Assembly (NCBI GenBank): GCA_020426845.1
Contig: JAGQPF010000480.1
Location: forward strand, 1-53,364
Source of the DNA: Planctomycetales bacterium
GTDB lineage: Bacteria > Planctomycetota > Planctomycetia > Pirellulales > Pirellulaceae
Length of the DNA: 53,364 nucleotides
Direction of reading: 5' to 3'
The translations under genes were made by a program, and so were the position numbers. Position 1 is the stretch's first letter; every line of letters begins with the position of its first letter. Under the pieces are notes generated by a model. It saw only the letters and a list, made by a program, of their open reading frames with translations, was not told where the DNA came from and ran no database searches. Positions 25,514 through 33,699 of this stretch are shown here, piece by piece.

Positions 25514-26635
25514 ATGACACACGAAAAACGAATCCGAGTCCTCGTTGTGGACGACGTCGCCTCCGTGCGAAAAGCAATCGGCCGGATTATCAAGTCCGCC
25601 CCGGGACTCGAGCTGGCGGGAGTCGCCGCCGACGGCTGGGAGGCGCTCGAACTGCTCGAGCAACTTCAGCCCGACGTGATCACGCTCGACGTCGACATGC
25701 CCGGCCTCGACGGATTGCAGACGCTCGACGGAATTCTAAGGCTACGCCCCACGCCCACGCTGATGGTCAGCTCTATGACACAACGGGCGGCGGACATTAC
25801 GTTTCAGGTGCTCGACCGCGGCGCGTTGGATTACGTCGCCAAGCCGAACACGATGGAAGGAGGGCTCGAGGACTTCGCCGGCGAGCTGACTCGCAAGTTG
25901 CGGCTGATTGCCGGGGCCGACGTCAACCGCATCCTGCAGATCCGCCAGCGTCAAGCCGAGCGCGCCCAGCGCACGATTCGCAAGGCCAGCATCGGCGCGA
26001 GCAACGAGCCGCATCCCTATCGCGACTGTTGCATCGCGTTGGGCATCTCCACGGGAGGCCCGCCGGCACTGTCCACGGTTTTCCAATCAGCGACGCCTCC
26101 CTTGCCTCCCATCGTGATTGTGCAGCACATGCCGACCCACTTCACGGCGACGCTCGCGGCGCGGCTCGATTCAATCTCCGACCTGCACGTCAAGGAGGCG
26201 GAGACCGGCGACGCGTTGCTGCCCGACCACGTGTACGTGGCGGCGGGCGGACGTCACCTGCGGCTGCGGCGCCGTGGCCAACAAGTGCTCGTCGGGTATA
26301 GCAACGGCGAGCCGGTCAGCAGTCACAAGCCGTCGGTCGACGTCATGATGGAGGACGCGGCGCGGGCCTACGGCAGCGCCTGCCTGGGTGTCATCATGAC
26401 CGGCATGGGCCGCGATGGCGTTGCGGGCTGCGAAGCAATTCGCGCCGCCGGCGGCTTCGTGCTCGGGCAGGACGAGGCCACCTCGGTCGTCTACGGCATG
26501 AACAAAGCCGCCTTCATCGAGGGCCATGTCGACATGCAGTTCGCCCTCGAGTCGCTCCCCAAGCTCATGAGCAAGCACGCGCCGACAACGTTGCGACCGG
26601 CCAACCGAGCCTCCCAAGGATCGCCTGCGATCTAA
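25514..26635 (+). CDS. cheB: CheB chemotaxis response regulator / protein-glutamate methylesterase
   Basis: The ATG at 25514 (GGAG 6 bases upstream) gives 373 aa. A receiver domain (residues ~7-125) has the acidic pair in VVDDVAS, phospho-acceptor Asp59 in ITLDVDMPGLDG and Lys110. The C-terminal methylesterase domain (~170-365) has the triad Ser179 (GISTGGPP), His205 (VQHMP) and Asp301 (GMGRDGV). It removes receptor methyl groups once phosphorylated by CheA and is the only receiver protein in this cluster. The frame extends further upstream in phase but overlaps cheD and lacks a suitable start. Confidence 0.95.
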   Translation: MTHEKRIRVLVVDDVASVRKAIGRIIKSAPGLELAGVAADGWEALELLEQLQPDVITLDVDMPGLDGLQTLDGILRLRPTPTLMVSSMTQRAADITFQVLDRGALDYVAKPNTMEGGLEDFAGELTRKLRLIAGADVNRILQIRQRQAERAQRTIRKASIGASNEPHPYRDCCIALGISTGGPPALSTVFQSATPPLPPIVIVQHMPTHFTATLAARLDSISDLHVKEAETGDALLPDHVYVAAGGRHLRLRRRGQQVLVGYSNGEPVSSHKPSVDVMMEDAARAYGSACLGVIMTGMGRDGVAGCEAIRAAGGFVLGQDEATSVVYGMNKAAFIEGHVDMQFALESLPKLMSKHAPTTLRPANRASQGSPAI

Positions 26636-26711
26636 GGATCAACCGATCAATCGATCAATCGGTCGGCCCAAGACCGCCGGCAGGCCAAAACTCCGGAGCG
26701 TCGTGTCGTCT

Positions 26712-27542
26712 TTAGTCGTGGAACGCAGCGCTGGACGCCTGTTCGCCGTAAAACTCCCGGACGACATCCTCGTCGCCTTCGGATCGCTGAGCGTAGTACA
26801 CCTGCAACAGCGTGTTGCGCACCCCACATCCGGCCTCGAGCGGCGGGCGGCCATGCCAGCTGCGAATTCGCATCGTGTTGACCACAGCGAATGAAAACAC
26901 GGAATTGGGCAGGAACGGGTAACGCATCACTTCCTGAAAGCCGCGCGGCGACGTGAACATGTGGCGCGGGTCCGTGCTGATTCGATAGAGCGAGGTGCCG
27001 AGGTCAATCTGTGACTCGTCGCACGGCATCGCCAATTGCAGTGTGACCAGCTTGCGGCGCCCATCGGTATGTGGCTTGATGCCATAACCGACCGACTCAC
27101 GCATCAGACGAATCCGCGGATAGCCTTCGATGTCGCCCGCCTCGTGGTCGGCAATTCGAAACCGATGGGCTAGCCCGTGACTTAGCTTTTCAAACACCGC
27201 CTGTTTGACCCGAGGCGATCCCATCGCATTCCGCACGCCGCGCCAGAGTTGCTCGGTCGCTGGCGGCAGACAGCCCAACTTGGCGTCGCTCATCCCCATG
27301 GCAAACCGGTTCACGGAGCCATCTTTGATCTGCCCGGGGCGCCGAGCGTGCTCATTGCCGTAGAGGCTGCCCTCAAATAGCGATTGATCCGGCGCCTCGT
27401 CAAGCAACCGCTCGAAGACGTCCGTGGGCAAGAACGCGTCCAGCCAAAAGTGAGGAAACGGTGAAAGCGTAGGAGGTGTGGATGCCAGACGATCAAGAAT
27501 GTGGTCCACACACCGCTGTCGAATCTCCCATTCGCCTTCCAT
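26712..27542 (-). CDS. 2OG-Fe(II) oxygenase superfamily protein
   Basis: From the ATG at 27542 (GGGAG upstream) the product has 276 aa. The iron site is visible as H-x-D in KPHTDGRRKLVTLQLAMP (residues ~163-180) and a distal His in SWHGRPP (~237-243), with Arg in GVRNTL to bind 2-oxoglutarate. The fold of flanking strands (RIRLMRESVGYGIK, NSVFSFAVVNTM, LLQVYYAQ) fits the double-stranded beta-helix. The natural substrate is unknown; distant relatives hydroxylate proline or small molecules. It converges on cheB with 76 bp between the stops. That gap holds a GATCAATC tandem repeat and an ACCGAT/ATCGGT hairpin but no clear terminator. Confidence 0.78.
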   Translation of the reverse strand: MEGEWEIRQRCVDHILDRLASTPPTLSPFPHFWLDAFLPTDVFERLLDEAPDQSLFEGSLYGNEHARRPGQIKDGSVNRFAMGMSDAKLGCLPPATEQLWRGVRNAMGSPRVKQAVFEKLSHGLAHRFRIADHEAGDIEGYPRIRLMRESVGYGIKPHTDGRRKLVTLQLAMPCDESQIDLGTSLYRISTDPRHMFTSPRGFQEVMRYPFLPNSVFSFAVVNTMRIRSWHGRPPLEAGCGVRNTLLQVYYAQRSEGDEDVVREFYGEQASSAAFHD

Positions 27543-27587
27543 AGCGACTCCCGGCTTCAATCAATGTCGTTTCAATCAATGTCGTGG

Positions 27588-27606
27588 CACAGGCTGCCAG
27601 CCTGTG
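27588..27606. repeat. Perfect 19-bp palindrome (CACAGGCTG-C-CAGCCTGTG) after a 15-bp direct repeat
   Basis: CACAGGCTG and CAGCCTGTG form a near-perfect stem with a single-base centre, in the 158-bp gap between the oxygenase start and the DUF2383 stop. Just before it TTCAATCAATGTCGT occurs twice in tandem (27556-27585). Such palindromes are common interspersed repeats in planctomycete genomes (established pattern, not searched here). Confidence 0.65.
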
Positions 27607-27700
27607 ATAATTGCCCGCACCACGCCACCCTTGGGGTGTGGCGAGGCCATCGGCAAGGAGCAGGGTATCCATCCCCCGATTGCGCTGCAATACGAATAGG

Positions 27701-28159
27701 TCAGCACTCGGTTTGCTCGTCGTGGCTCATCGTCCTCAACACGCTTTCGGCAAACTCCACCTCGTCTTGCTGGCGTTTCAAGATGGCCTGGGCCTCGGCG
27801 TCACTGGTGCGAGCCAGCGCATCTTCGTACCGCTCCTTGAGCGAATGCTCACAACGTTCGGCAGCATTAATGACTCCGGCGGCGCCACGATTGGTGCGAA
27901 TCAGGTGAAAGAGCGCCGCCTCGGCGATGGTGGGGAGCTTGGCAATGTCGAACGCCTGCGCCCCGGAGCTCAACAGCAGTTGCTGCAACTCTTCCGCATG
28001 TCCGGCGAGAAACTCGGCCAGCCGGCGGCACACTTGTTGTCTCGCGTCTCCGTCCATTGCGTCCGCAGCGGCGTAGAGTTCGTCGCGCCCCACGTAGTTG
28101 GCCTCAACCAACCGGCGAATGGCAGAAAGCGTCTGTTCGCAAAGATGGTGGGATTCCAT
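27701..28159 (-). CDS. DUF2383-type ferritin-like four-helix protein
   Basis: The ATG at 28159 (CGGAG upstream) gives 152 aa. The sequence is nearly all helical: LSAIRRLVEANYVGRDELYAAADAM, QVCRRLAEFLAGHAEELQQL, IAEAALFHLIRTNRG and AIINAAERCEHSLKERYEDAL-like segments, matching the DUF2383 (PA2169) pattern of a ferritin-like four-helix bundle. Its role is unknown; homologues occur with stress proteins. It is divergent from a universal stress protein gene, which supports a stress link. The longer upstream frame is out of context. Confidence 0.7.
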   Translation of the reverse strand: MESHHLCEQTLSAIRRLVEANYVGRDELYAAADAMDGDARQQVCRRLAEFLAGHAEELQQLLLSSGAQAFDIAKLPTIAEAALFHLIRTNRGAAGVINAAERCEHSLKERYEDALARTSDAEAQAILKRQQDEVEFAESVLRTMSHDEQTEC

Positions 28160-28363
28160 TGTTTGGCTCCGTTGAGGGGTGGGGCGGATTGGTGTTCGAC
28201 GAGTCAAACAGCTGCACGAAGATCGTGCACATTCTGTGCCAGCCACACGAAAAACAATCGATCCAACGTCGACCACCTGCAATTTCAACGCTCTAGACGC
28301 CGATCGACGGCAGAATTCCCGTCGTCTTTGCGCTGACGGCGACGTGACGGAGTTCGCCGAGTT

Positions 28364-28379
28364 TGGCACGCAAGATGCA
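28364..28379 (+). promoter_or_regulatory. Candidate sigma-54 promoter upstream of the universal stress protein gene
   Basis: TGGCACGCAAGATGCA matches the sigma-54 consensus TGGCACG-N4-TTGCA with the required GG-N10-GC spacing and one mismatch (ATGCA instead of TTGCA). It lies 58 bp before the ATG at 28437 in the 277-bp gap between the divergent DUF2383 and stress-protein genes. Activator sites were not identified. Confidence 0.45.
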
Positions 28380-28436
28380 GTTGAATGGAAGTGGAGCTGT
28401 CGACTTTTCGCCACCTCGATTGAGAAAGGGAGCACG

Positions 28437-28883
28437 ATGAACATGCGCAAAATTCTCTACGCAACGGACTTCTCCGACTGCTGTCACGCGGCGCTTGCGA
28501 TGGCTTCGTCCCTGGCCCGCGACAGCGGTGCTACCCTGGTCATCGCTCATGTGCACGAGCCCGCCTTCGCCTACACCGAGGGCCTGGGGGCAGCGTACTC
28601 GACATTGCCCGACCAAGAACGCCGCGACGCGCAGCAATTGCTGGACGCCGTGCAGCCAACCCTTCCCGACGTCGCATGTGAGCGTTGCTTGCTGGAGGGC
28701 ACTCCGGCACACGCCATTGTCGAATTCGCGGAACAAGCCGAGGACATCGACATGATCGTCCTGGGCACACACGGTCGCACTGGCATCAGCCGCGCTCTGA
28801 TGGGCAGCATTGCGGAAGAAGTCGTTCGCAACGCCCCCTGCCCCGTCCTGACACTCAAAGAGCCAGTAAAGCAGTCCAAGTGA
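28437..28883 (+). CDS. Universal stress protein (UspA family)
   Basis: GAAAGGGAG lies just before the ATG at 28437; the product has 148 aa. It has the UspA fold with N-terminal MRKILYATDFSDCCHAAL and the ATP-binding signature GTHGRTGISRALMGSIAEEVV (G-x2-G-x9-G-S) at residues ~113-133, followed by APCPVLTLK. The ATP-binding subgroup is therefore likely. Usp proteins accumulate in starvation and stress; the precise function is unknown. A sigma-54-like promoter lies upstream. Confidence 0.93.
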   Translation: MNMRKILYATDFSDCCHAALAMASSLARDSGATLVIAHVHEPAFAYTEGLGAAYSTLPDQERRDAQQLLDAVQPTLPDVACERCLLEGTPAHAIVEFAEQAEDIDMIVLGTHGRTGISRALMGSIAEEVVRNAPCPVLTLKEPVKQSK

Positions 28884-28929
28884 CGGACTACGAGGCCGCG
28901 TGATCGCGCCACCGGAGTGCTTGGCCACG

Positions 28930-30090
28930 TCACGGTTCCACATCGACCCAGCGTCGCTGGCGATGGCTGGTCAAAACCGCCTCACAGATCCGCAACTCGC
29001 GGTGGCCGTCTGCGAAGGTCGGAAACGGAGCGGGTGCGGACAGATCGCCCGCTTCGATATAAGCGTAGAAACTACGAAAGAGCTGTTTAAACGTGTCGGG
29101 AAATCCCTCGTTGTGGCCGCCGGGATAGTCTGCGCCGCCAGCGGCCGCGGGCGACAGCAGGGCGGGATCGCGGATGAGCAGCTCGTTGGCGCGCTCGCGA
29201 AGGCCAATCCACAACGAGTTGGGGGATTCACTGTTCCAAGCCAGCGAGGACGCGGCCCCGGCAATTTCCAATCGCAGGCAGTTCTTGCGCCCGGCAGTCG
29301 TTTGTGACACCCACATACAGCCGCTGGCGCCGTTGTCGAAACGCAGCAGGATGCCGCCGCAATCCTCCGTCGCAACCTCAACGGGCTCCGTCTTCGGCGG
29401 GTCATCGCCGGTTGCGGTGGCAAATGTCTCGCTGCCGCCGATTGGTCGAAGCCGTCGCCCATGTACGGTGGCTAGGTCCGCACACACGGAAACCACGCGC
29501 AGGCCCGTGATCGATTGTGCCAGGTCGAGCCAATGGGTGCCGATATCGGCGACGGCGCGCAGAGCGCCTCCCTCGTCAGCGAGCACGCGCCAATTGAAGT
29601 CGCGCTCATACAGCAGCCAATCCTGCACGTACGAGCCCGTCACGTGCAGCACTCGGCCCAAGTCGCCGCCACGCACCCGCTCGCGCGCCTCGACACACAG
29701 CGGGTATGAACGGATGTTATAGGCGACGCCAGTCACCAACCCGCTCGCTTGCGCGTGTTCAACCAGTTCCGCCGATTCGCGCGGAGTCATCGCGAGCGGC
29801 TTTTCACAGAGCACATGTTTGCCCGCCGAGAGACACTGGAGCACCTGGGCGTAGTGGAGCCGGTTGGGAGAAGCCAGATGCACCGCGGTCACGACCGGGT
29901 CTTGCAGCGCTTCGTCCAGCGAAGCGTAACCGCGCGGCAGGCCGAGCCGGTCGGCCGCCGCCGCGGACTTTTTCGGCGTCGAGCCAACGATTCCCGTGAT
30001 CGCCACGCCTGCCCGGCGCAGCCCCTCGACATGCACCGGACCGATGAACCCCGTGCCGACGACGGCCGCACTGGAAGAAAATCGAGCCAT
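28930..30090 (-). CDS. Gfo/Idh/MocA family oxidoreductase
   Basis: AGGAG lies 8 bases upstream of the ATG at 30090; the product has 386 aa. The N-terminal Rossmann domain (VVGTGFIGPVHVEGL) binds NAD(P); HLASPNRLHYAQVLQCLSAG and the family signature CEKPLAM (residues ~95-101, with the catalytic Lys) follow. The C-terminal beta-sheet domain begins near residue 135 and includes DIGTHWLDLAQ, where the His is typically catalytic. The family oxidises or epimerises sugars, inositols and glycosides. It is the last gene of the minus-strand catabolic block, separated from the next enzyme by a MITE-like element. Confidence 0.92.
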   Translation of the reverse strand: MARFSSSAAVVGTGFIGPVHVEGLRRAGVAITGIVGSTPKKSAAAADRLGLPRGYASLDEALQDPVVTAVHLASPNRLHYAQVLQCLSAGKHVLCEKPLAMTPRESAELVEHAQASGLVTGVAYNIRSYPLCVEARERVRGGDLGRVLHVTGSYVQDWLLYERDFNWRVLADEGGALRAVADIGTHWLDLAQSITGLRVVSVCADLATVHGRRLRPIGGSETFATATGDDPPKTEPVEVATEDCGGILLRFDNGASGCMWVSQTTAGRKNCLRLEIAGAASSLAWNSESPNSLWIGLRERANELLIRDPALLSPAAAGGADYPGGHNEGFPDTFKQLFRSFYAYIEAGDLSAPAPFPTFADGHRELRICEAVLTSHRQRRWVDVEP

Positions 30091-30115
30091 CCACCGCTCC
30101 TGCTCAGGTTAGAGG

Positions 30116-30203
30116 GCATTTCAAAACCTTCCCTGGCGCAATCGAAGGCAGTTTTTCTGCCGGTTTTATCAACCCGATTGCCAATCGGGAAGCTTTTGAA
30201 ATA
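30116..30203. repeat. MITE-like repeat, copy 2 (inverted relative to 1856-1945)
   Basis: Same element as 1856-1945 on the opposite strand, with five or so differences over ~90 bp. Terminal inverted repeats GCATTTCAAAA...TTTTGAAATAC and the core CCCGATTGCCAATCGGG are intact. It lies 25 bp upstream of the Gfo/Idh/MocA gene. Confidence 0.8.
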
Positions 30204-30233
30204 CGGTAAAGGGGCGTCGCCCCGCCGGATCAG

Positions 30234-31430
30234 CTACTTGCGCACAATCCGCTGGGAGACTTCCCCGCTTTGCTTGTGGCGAAGAATCAGTTTTTCGGAC
30301 CCGTCAGGCATGCGTTCCGACTTGATCAACAGGTGATCGTCGTCGAAGTCGCGCGCCACGGACAGACTTTCGACATTGGACTTTCCTCGCCAGGTCGGCA
30401 GCTCGACCGGCGACCATTGTTTGCTACGGGCCGACTCATAAGCGGCGTCGATGATCGCGTTGACTACATAACCGTCGTAAAACGACTCCATCGGCTCGCG
30501 GCCTTGCTCCAGACAGTCCAGCGCATCCGCGAACATGTCGTGGTAGCCCAGCGCACCGGGCTCGTCGCCAACGGGAAACAGCCAACCTTTGTCGCTATCC
30601 GCCTTCTCGGCGACGTACCCTGCTTCGCCCACGGCCGTATAGAGCTCCATGCCCGTGCGCATCCAATGGTTCAACCAAATGGTGCCCTCGGTGCCGGCCA
30701 CTTCATCGCGCAGGTCCATCCCGCCGCGAAACGCCCAACTCACCTCGAACTGTCCAATCGCGCCGTTCTCGTAACGCACCAACCCAACCGCATGGTCCTC
30801 CGCGTCGATGGGGTGCACTTGCGTGTCGGCCCAGCAGCTGACCTCCAGCGGGCGAATCTCTTTGCCGATAAAGTTTCGCGCAATCTCGACGCAATGGCAG
30901 CCGAGATCGATGATGGCGCCGCCGCCGGAAAGCTCGCGATTCCAGAACCAATCGCTATGCGGCCCGGGATGCGTCTCTCGAGAGCGTACCCAGAGCACCT
31001 TGCCGACCGAACCGCTTTGCACCGCCTTGAGCGCCTTGAGCGTCTTGGGCGTGTACACCAAATCCTCGAGGTAAGCATGGTAAACACCCGTTCGCTCGAC
31101 CACTTCCAGCATGCGCCGCGCCTCGGCGGCGTTGCGGCCCAGCGGCTTGGTGCAGAACACGGCTTTGCCGGCCTCCGCCGCGAGCGTCACGGCCTCCTCA
31201 TGAAGATGGTTCGGCAGCGCCACGACGACCACGTCGGTGTCCGGGTCGTTGATCGCCTCAGCCAGCTGATCCGTATGCCGCGGAATGCCCCACTCGTTGG
31301 CAAAGTTACGGGCGCGTTCAGCGGTGCGAGAGTAAACCACTTCGACGCGATCGCGACTGCGGCGGCCATGCAGCGACATGGTGTAGAACATGCCGATCAG
31401 GCCGGCGCCGAGCATCGTAATTCGTTGCAT
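30234..31430 (-). CDS. Gfo/Idh/MocA family oxidoreductase
   Basis: From the ATG at 31430 the product has 398 aa. Rossmann motif [15 protein letters not shown] at residues 5-19, then [22 protein letters not shown] and [12 protein letters not shown], the variant of the E/C-K-P signature. [17 protein letters not shown] carries the domain-2 His motif. It shares the same broad activity class as its downstream neighbour but is clearly diverged. The C-terminal segment ([20 protein letters not shown]) resembles proteins that act on glycosides. The upstream start at 31544 has no RBS and is not used. The 132-bp gap to the dioxygenase has a short ACGGCG/CGCCGT hairpin overlapping the latter's stop. Confidence 0.9.
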   Translation of the reverse strand: MQRITMLGAGLIGMFYTMSLHGRRSRDRVEVVYSRTAERARNFANEWGIPRHTDQLAEAINDPDTDVVVVALPNHLHEEAVTLAAEAGKAVFCTKPLGRNAAEARRMLEVVERTGVYHAYLEDLVYTPKTLKALKAVQSGSVGKVLWVRSRETHPGPHSDWFWNRELSGGGAIIDLGCHCVEIARNFIGKEIRPLEVSCWADTQVHPIDAEDHAVGLVRYENGAIGQFEVSWAFRGGMDLRDEVAGTEGTIWLNHWMRTGMELYTAVGEAGYVAEKADSDKGWLFPVGDEPGALGYHDMFADALDCLEQGREPMESFYDGYVVNAIIDAAYESARSKQWSPVELPTWRGKSNVESLSVARDFDDDHLLIKSERMPDGSEKLILRHKQSGEVSQRIVRK

Positions 31431-31562
31431 CGTGTCTCGAATGAGGTTGAGAGGAGAAAGTAGTGCCCACGCGGCCGCGGCTTGCGAAGGGAATTCGGCG
31501 AACGGTCCGACGAACGCCCCACGACCTAAGAAGTTGCGAGACAACGGCGTTTCGCGCCGTGG

Positions 31563-32330
31563 TCACGGCGCCTGCGAGGCGACCAGCAAGTCGTGGACGC
31601 GCCGGTCGTCCCAAATCTCCAGCGGAGAATAATTGGGGTGTCGCCCGCCGCTGATAATGGGGTCGTTGTGTTTCGTGTTGTAACAGCAGATCAGCGACCA
31701 CCGCGGGTGCTCGCTCAGATTGCGATCGGAGCGGTGCAGCAAGTTCGCATGAAAGAAGATCGCGTCTCCCGGCTCCAACTCACAATACACCAAGGGGAAT
31801 CGGGCCAGAGCGGCCTCCACTCGCTGCGGATCGGCTCCGACCTGTTCGCCGGCTTTGCCATGATCGACGCGGCCCAGGCGGTGGGAGCCGGGCAGCACCT
31901 GCAGGCAGCCGTTTTCTCGAGTGGCGCGGTCGACCGCGATCAGACAACTCGCCATGTCCGGAAAGAGGCAGCCGAAGTTGTACCAGTATCCGTAATCCTG
32001 GTGCCATTCCCAAGCGCCGCCAACGCGCGGCTCCTTCAGCATCATCTTGTGATGATAGTGATAGACTTCGTCGCCCAGCAGCTCCGCCATGGCTCCCGCC
32101 ACGCGCTGGCTGCGAACGACGGCAGTATACGGCGACTCATCATCCAAGTCGTTGCGCAGGGCGAGACGGGTTTCGGCGCCCTCCCCGTCCTTCCGCACGT
32201 AAGACTCCGACGCCAGCTGTCGGTCTCCCTTCGCGTGCGCGAGCAGTCCTCGCATCTCCTCGGGGTCGAAGAGCTGCCGGACGATCACATATCCATCCTG
32301 TTGGAAAGCGCGCAGCTGCTCAGAGTCCAT
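31563..32330 (-). CDS. Phytanoyl-CoA dioxygenase family (PhyH) protein
   Basis: The ATG at 32330 (AAGGAATAACACG) gives 255 aa. It is a non-heme iron, 2-oxoglutarate-dependent dioxygenase of the PhyH family: LRAFQQDGYVIVRQLFDPEEM at the N-terminus, H-x-D in WEWHQDYGYWY, distal His in FFHANLLHRSDRN, and Arg in HPRWSLICCY for 2OG. PhyH relatives hydroxylate lipids, nucleotides or small metabolites. In planctomycetes they occur with Gfo/Idh/MocA enzymes and PVC cytochromes, which is the case here. The start codon follows the upstream cytochrome stop by only 4 bp, consistent with an operon. Confidence 0.92.
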   Translation of the reverse strand: MDSEQLRAFQQDGYVIVRQLFDPEEMRGLLAHAKGDRQLASESYVRKDGEGAETRLALRNDLDDESPYTAVVRSQRVAGAMAELLGDEVYHYHHKMMLKEPRVGGAWEWHQDYGYWYNFGCLFPDMASCLIAVDRATRENGCLQVLPGSHRLGRVDHGKAGEQVGADPQRVEAALARFPLVYCELEPGDAIFFHANLLHRSDRNLSEHPRWSLICCYNTKHNDPIISGGRHPNYSPLEIWDDRRVHDLLVASQAP

Positions 32331-32334
32331 CGTG

Positions 32335-33699
32335 TTATTCCTTGGCGGGAGAAGCGGGAGCGGCCCGCAACGGAATCCGCTTCGCGTCGGAGTCATCGGG
32401 ATGACGATCCAGTGTCAGCATGGCAAACAGGTCGCGCAGCTCTTGAAGCTGCAGCTGAGTCTCGAGTCCCTCGGGCATCAGCGACAGCTCGCTGCGTTTC
32501 ATCGCGGCGATCTCGTCTCGCGGGATCGCCTCGACTTTGGCGCCCTGGAGCAACACCACGACTCGCTGGGGACTGTCCTCCTGAAGCAGCCCCGATACGG
32601 TGCGTCCCGACTCGGTGCGAATCGCCACGGCTTGATAGGCGGCGCCGATGACCAGGCTGGGATCGAACACATTGGACAGCAGTTGCTCGTAGGACGAGCG
32701 GCCATTGCCCGTGAGATCGGGGCCGACCTTCGCGCCTTTCCCATAGATCTCGTGGCACTGCCCGCAAACCTTCGCGAACACGGTCAGGCCGCGGTGGGGA
32801 TCGCCTTCTTCGCTTTGCAGCAAGGGCCGGAAGCGATCGACCACCGCCTCGCGAGCGGGATCGCGACGGGTACGGACGGTGCCCCACTGTTTTTGGACCG
32901 CGGCGGCCAGTTCGGGCGAGCCGCTGTCCAGCATCGTGGCGACCTGCGTGACGCTCAGCGCACTGCGCGGGATCCGCTCGTCGGCAATCGCATTCATCAG
33001 CGTCATGCTCCAAACCGGTCGCTGCGTCAGCACCTCGATCGCACGCGGCATCACGTCGGCGGGAAGGCGCGGGTAGGCCGCCACCAAGGCCGCAGCGACT
33101 TCGTCGATGCTCAGCTTTCCCAACGCCGAGATGGCGCGAGCTTGCTCGTCCGGCTTGAGCTGTCCGGGCGCCAGGCAGCTTCGCCGCACCTCGGCGAGCA
33201 CTCCGGCTTGTTGCTTTGGATCGGCATCGCTCGCCAGCGCGTGCAACGCCGCCAGTCGGCGCTCCGCTGGCTGGCGCGGATCGGCGAGCCATTTCATTGC
33301 CGCCTGCCTGGCTGCGGGCTCGCCCCAACCGGCGCCCAGCAGCACACAGTCGGCGTGCAGCGGATGCGTGGCGCTGCCCATCGGCTCGGCGAGCAACGGC
33401 CGCAAGCGCTCCCGCAGAGCGCGCAGCGGCGCGCCTTTCAGCTCGCCTGACTGAGTCTTGTCACTTAGCACCTGCAAGCAGCTGCGGGCCGAGTCGGGCG
33501 CACCGTCGATGACCAACTCCAGCAGCGCAACCACGGGCTCCGGGTCAAACTCCGGCTCGCCCGGCTGAGCCGCCGTCTCCCCGGCCAGCATGGAGCACGC
33601 CGCCAGCAGAGCGAACACACTCAATGCCCGGCGACTTCGATCGCGTCGCCGCGGCCGCGCAAACTCGGCAAGGTTGGCCTGCATCGCCGTCACACTCAC
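32335..33699 (-). CDS. PVC-type c-type cytochrome with HEAT-like helical domain
   Basis: The GTG at 33699 overlaps the preceding gene's TGA (GTGA), which argues for translational coupling. The product has 454 aa and a Sec signal (ALSVFALLAACSMLAGETAA). Residues ~50-290 are helical with HEAT-like repeats (RLAALHALASDADPKQQAG, AISALGKLSIDEVAAAL). The heme-binding motif CGQCH is near residue 307, with the distal Met in the LSLMPEGL region as a candidate axial ligand. This is the C-terminal half of a planctomycete membrane-bound dehydrogenase pair; it should carry electrons from the upstream gene's enzyme to the respiratory chain. In many genomes the two are fused. Confidence 0.9.
   Translation of the reverse strand: MSVTAMQANLAEFARPRRRDRSRRALSVFALLAACSMLAGETAAQPGEPEFDPEPVVALLELVIDGAPDSARSCLQVLSDKTQSGELKGAPLRALRERLRPLLAEPMGSATHPLHADCVLLGAGWGEPAARQAAMKWLADPRQPAERRLAALHALASDADPKQQAGVLAEVRRSCLAPGQLKPDEQARAISALGKLSIDEVAAALVAAYPRLPADVMPRAIEVLTQRPVWSMTLMNAIADERIPRSALSVTQVATMLDSGSPELAAAVQKQWGTVRTRRDPAREAVVDRFRPLLQSEEGDPHRGLTVFAKVCGQCHEIYGKGAKVGPDLTGNGRSSYEQLLSNVFDPSLVIGAAYQAVAIRTESGRTVSGLLQEDSPQRVVVLLQGAKVEAIPRDEIAAMKRSELSLMPEGLETQLQLQELRDLFAMLTLDRHPDDSDAKRIPLRAAPASPAKE

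Noticed and set aside
26640-26690. Terminator between cheB and the convergent oxygenase
   Set aside because: The GATCAATC repeats and a 6-bp ACCGAT/ATCGGT hairpin have no adjacent U tract on either strand, so the call is not supported.
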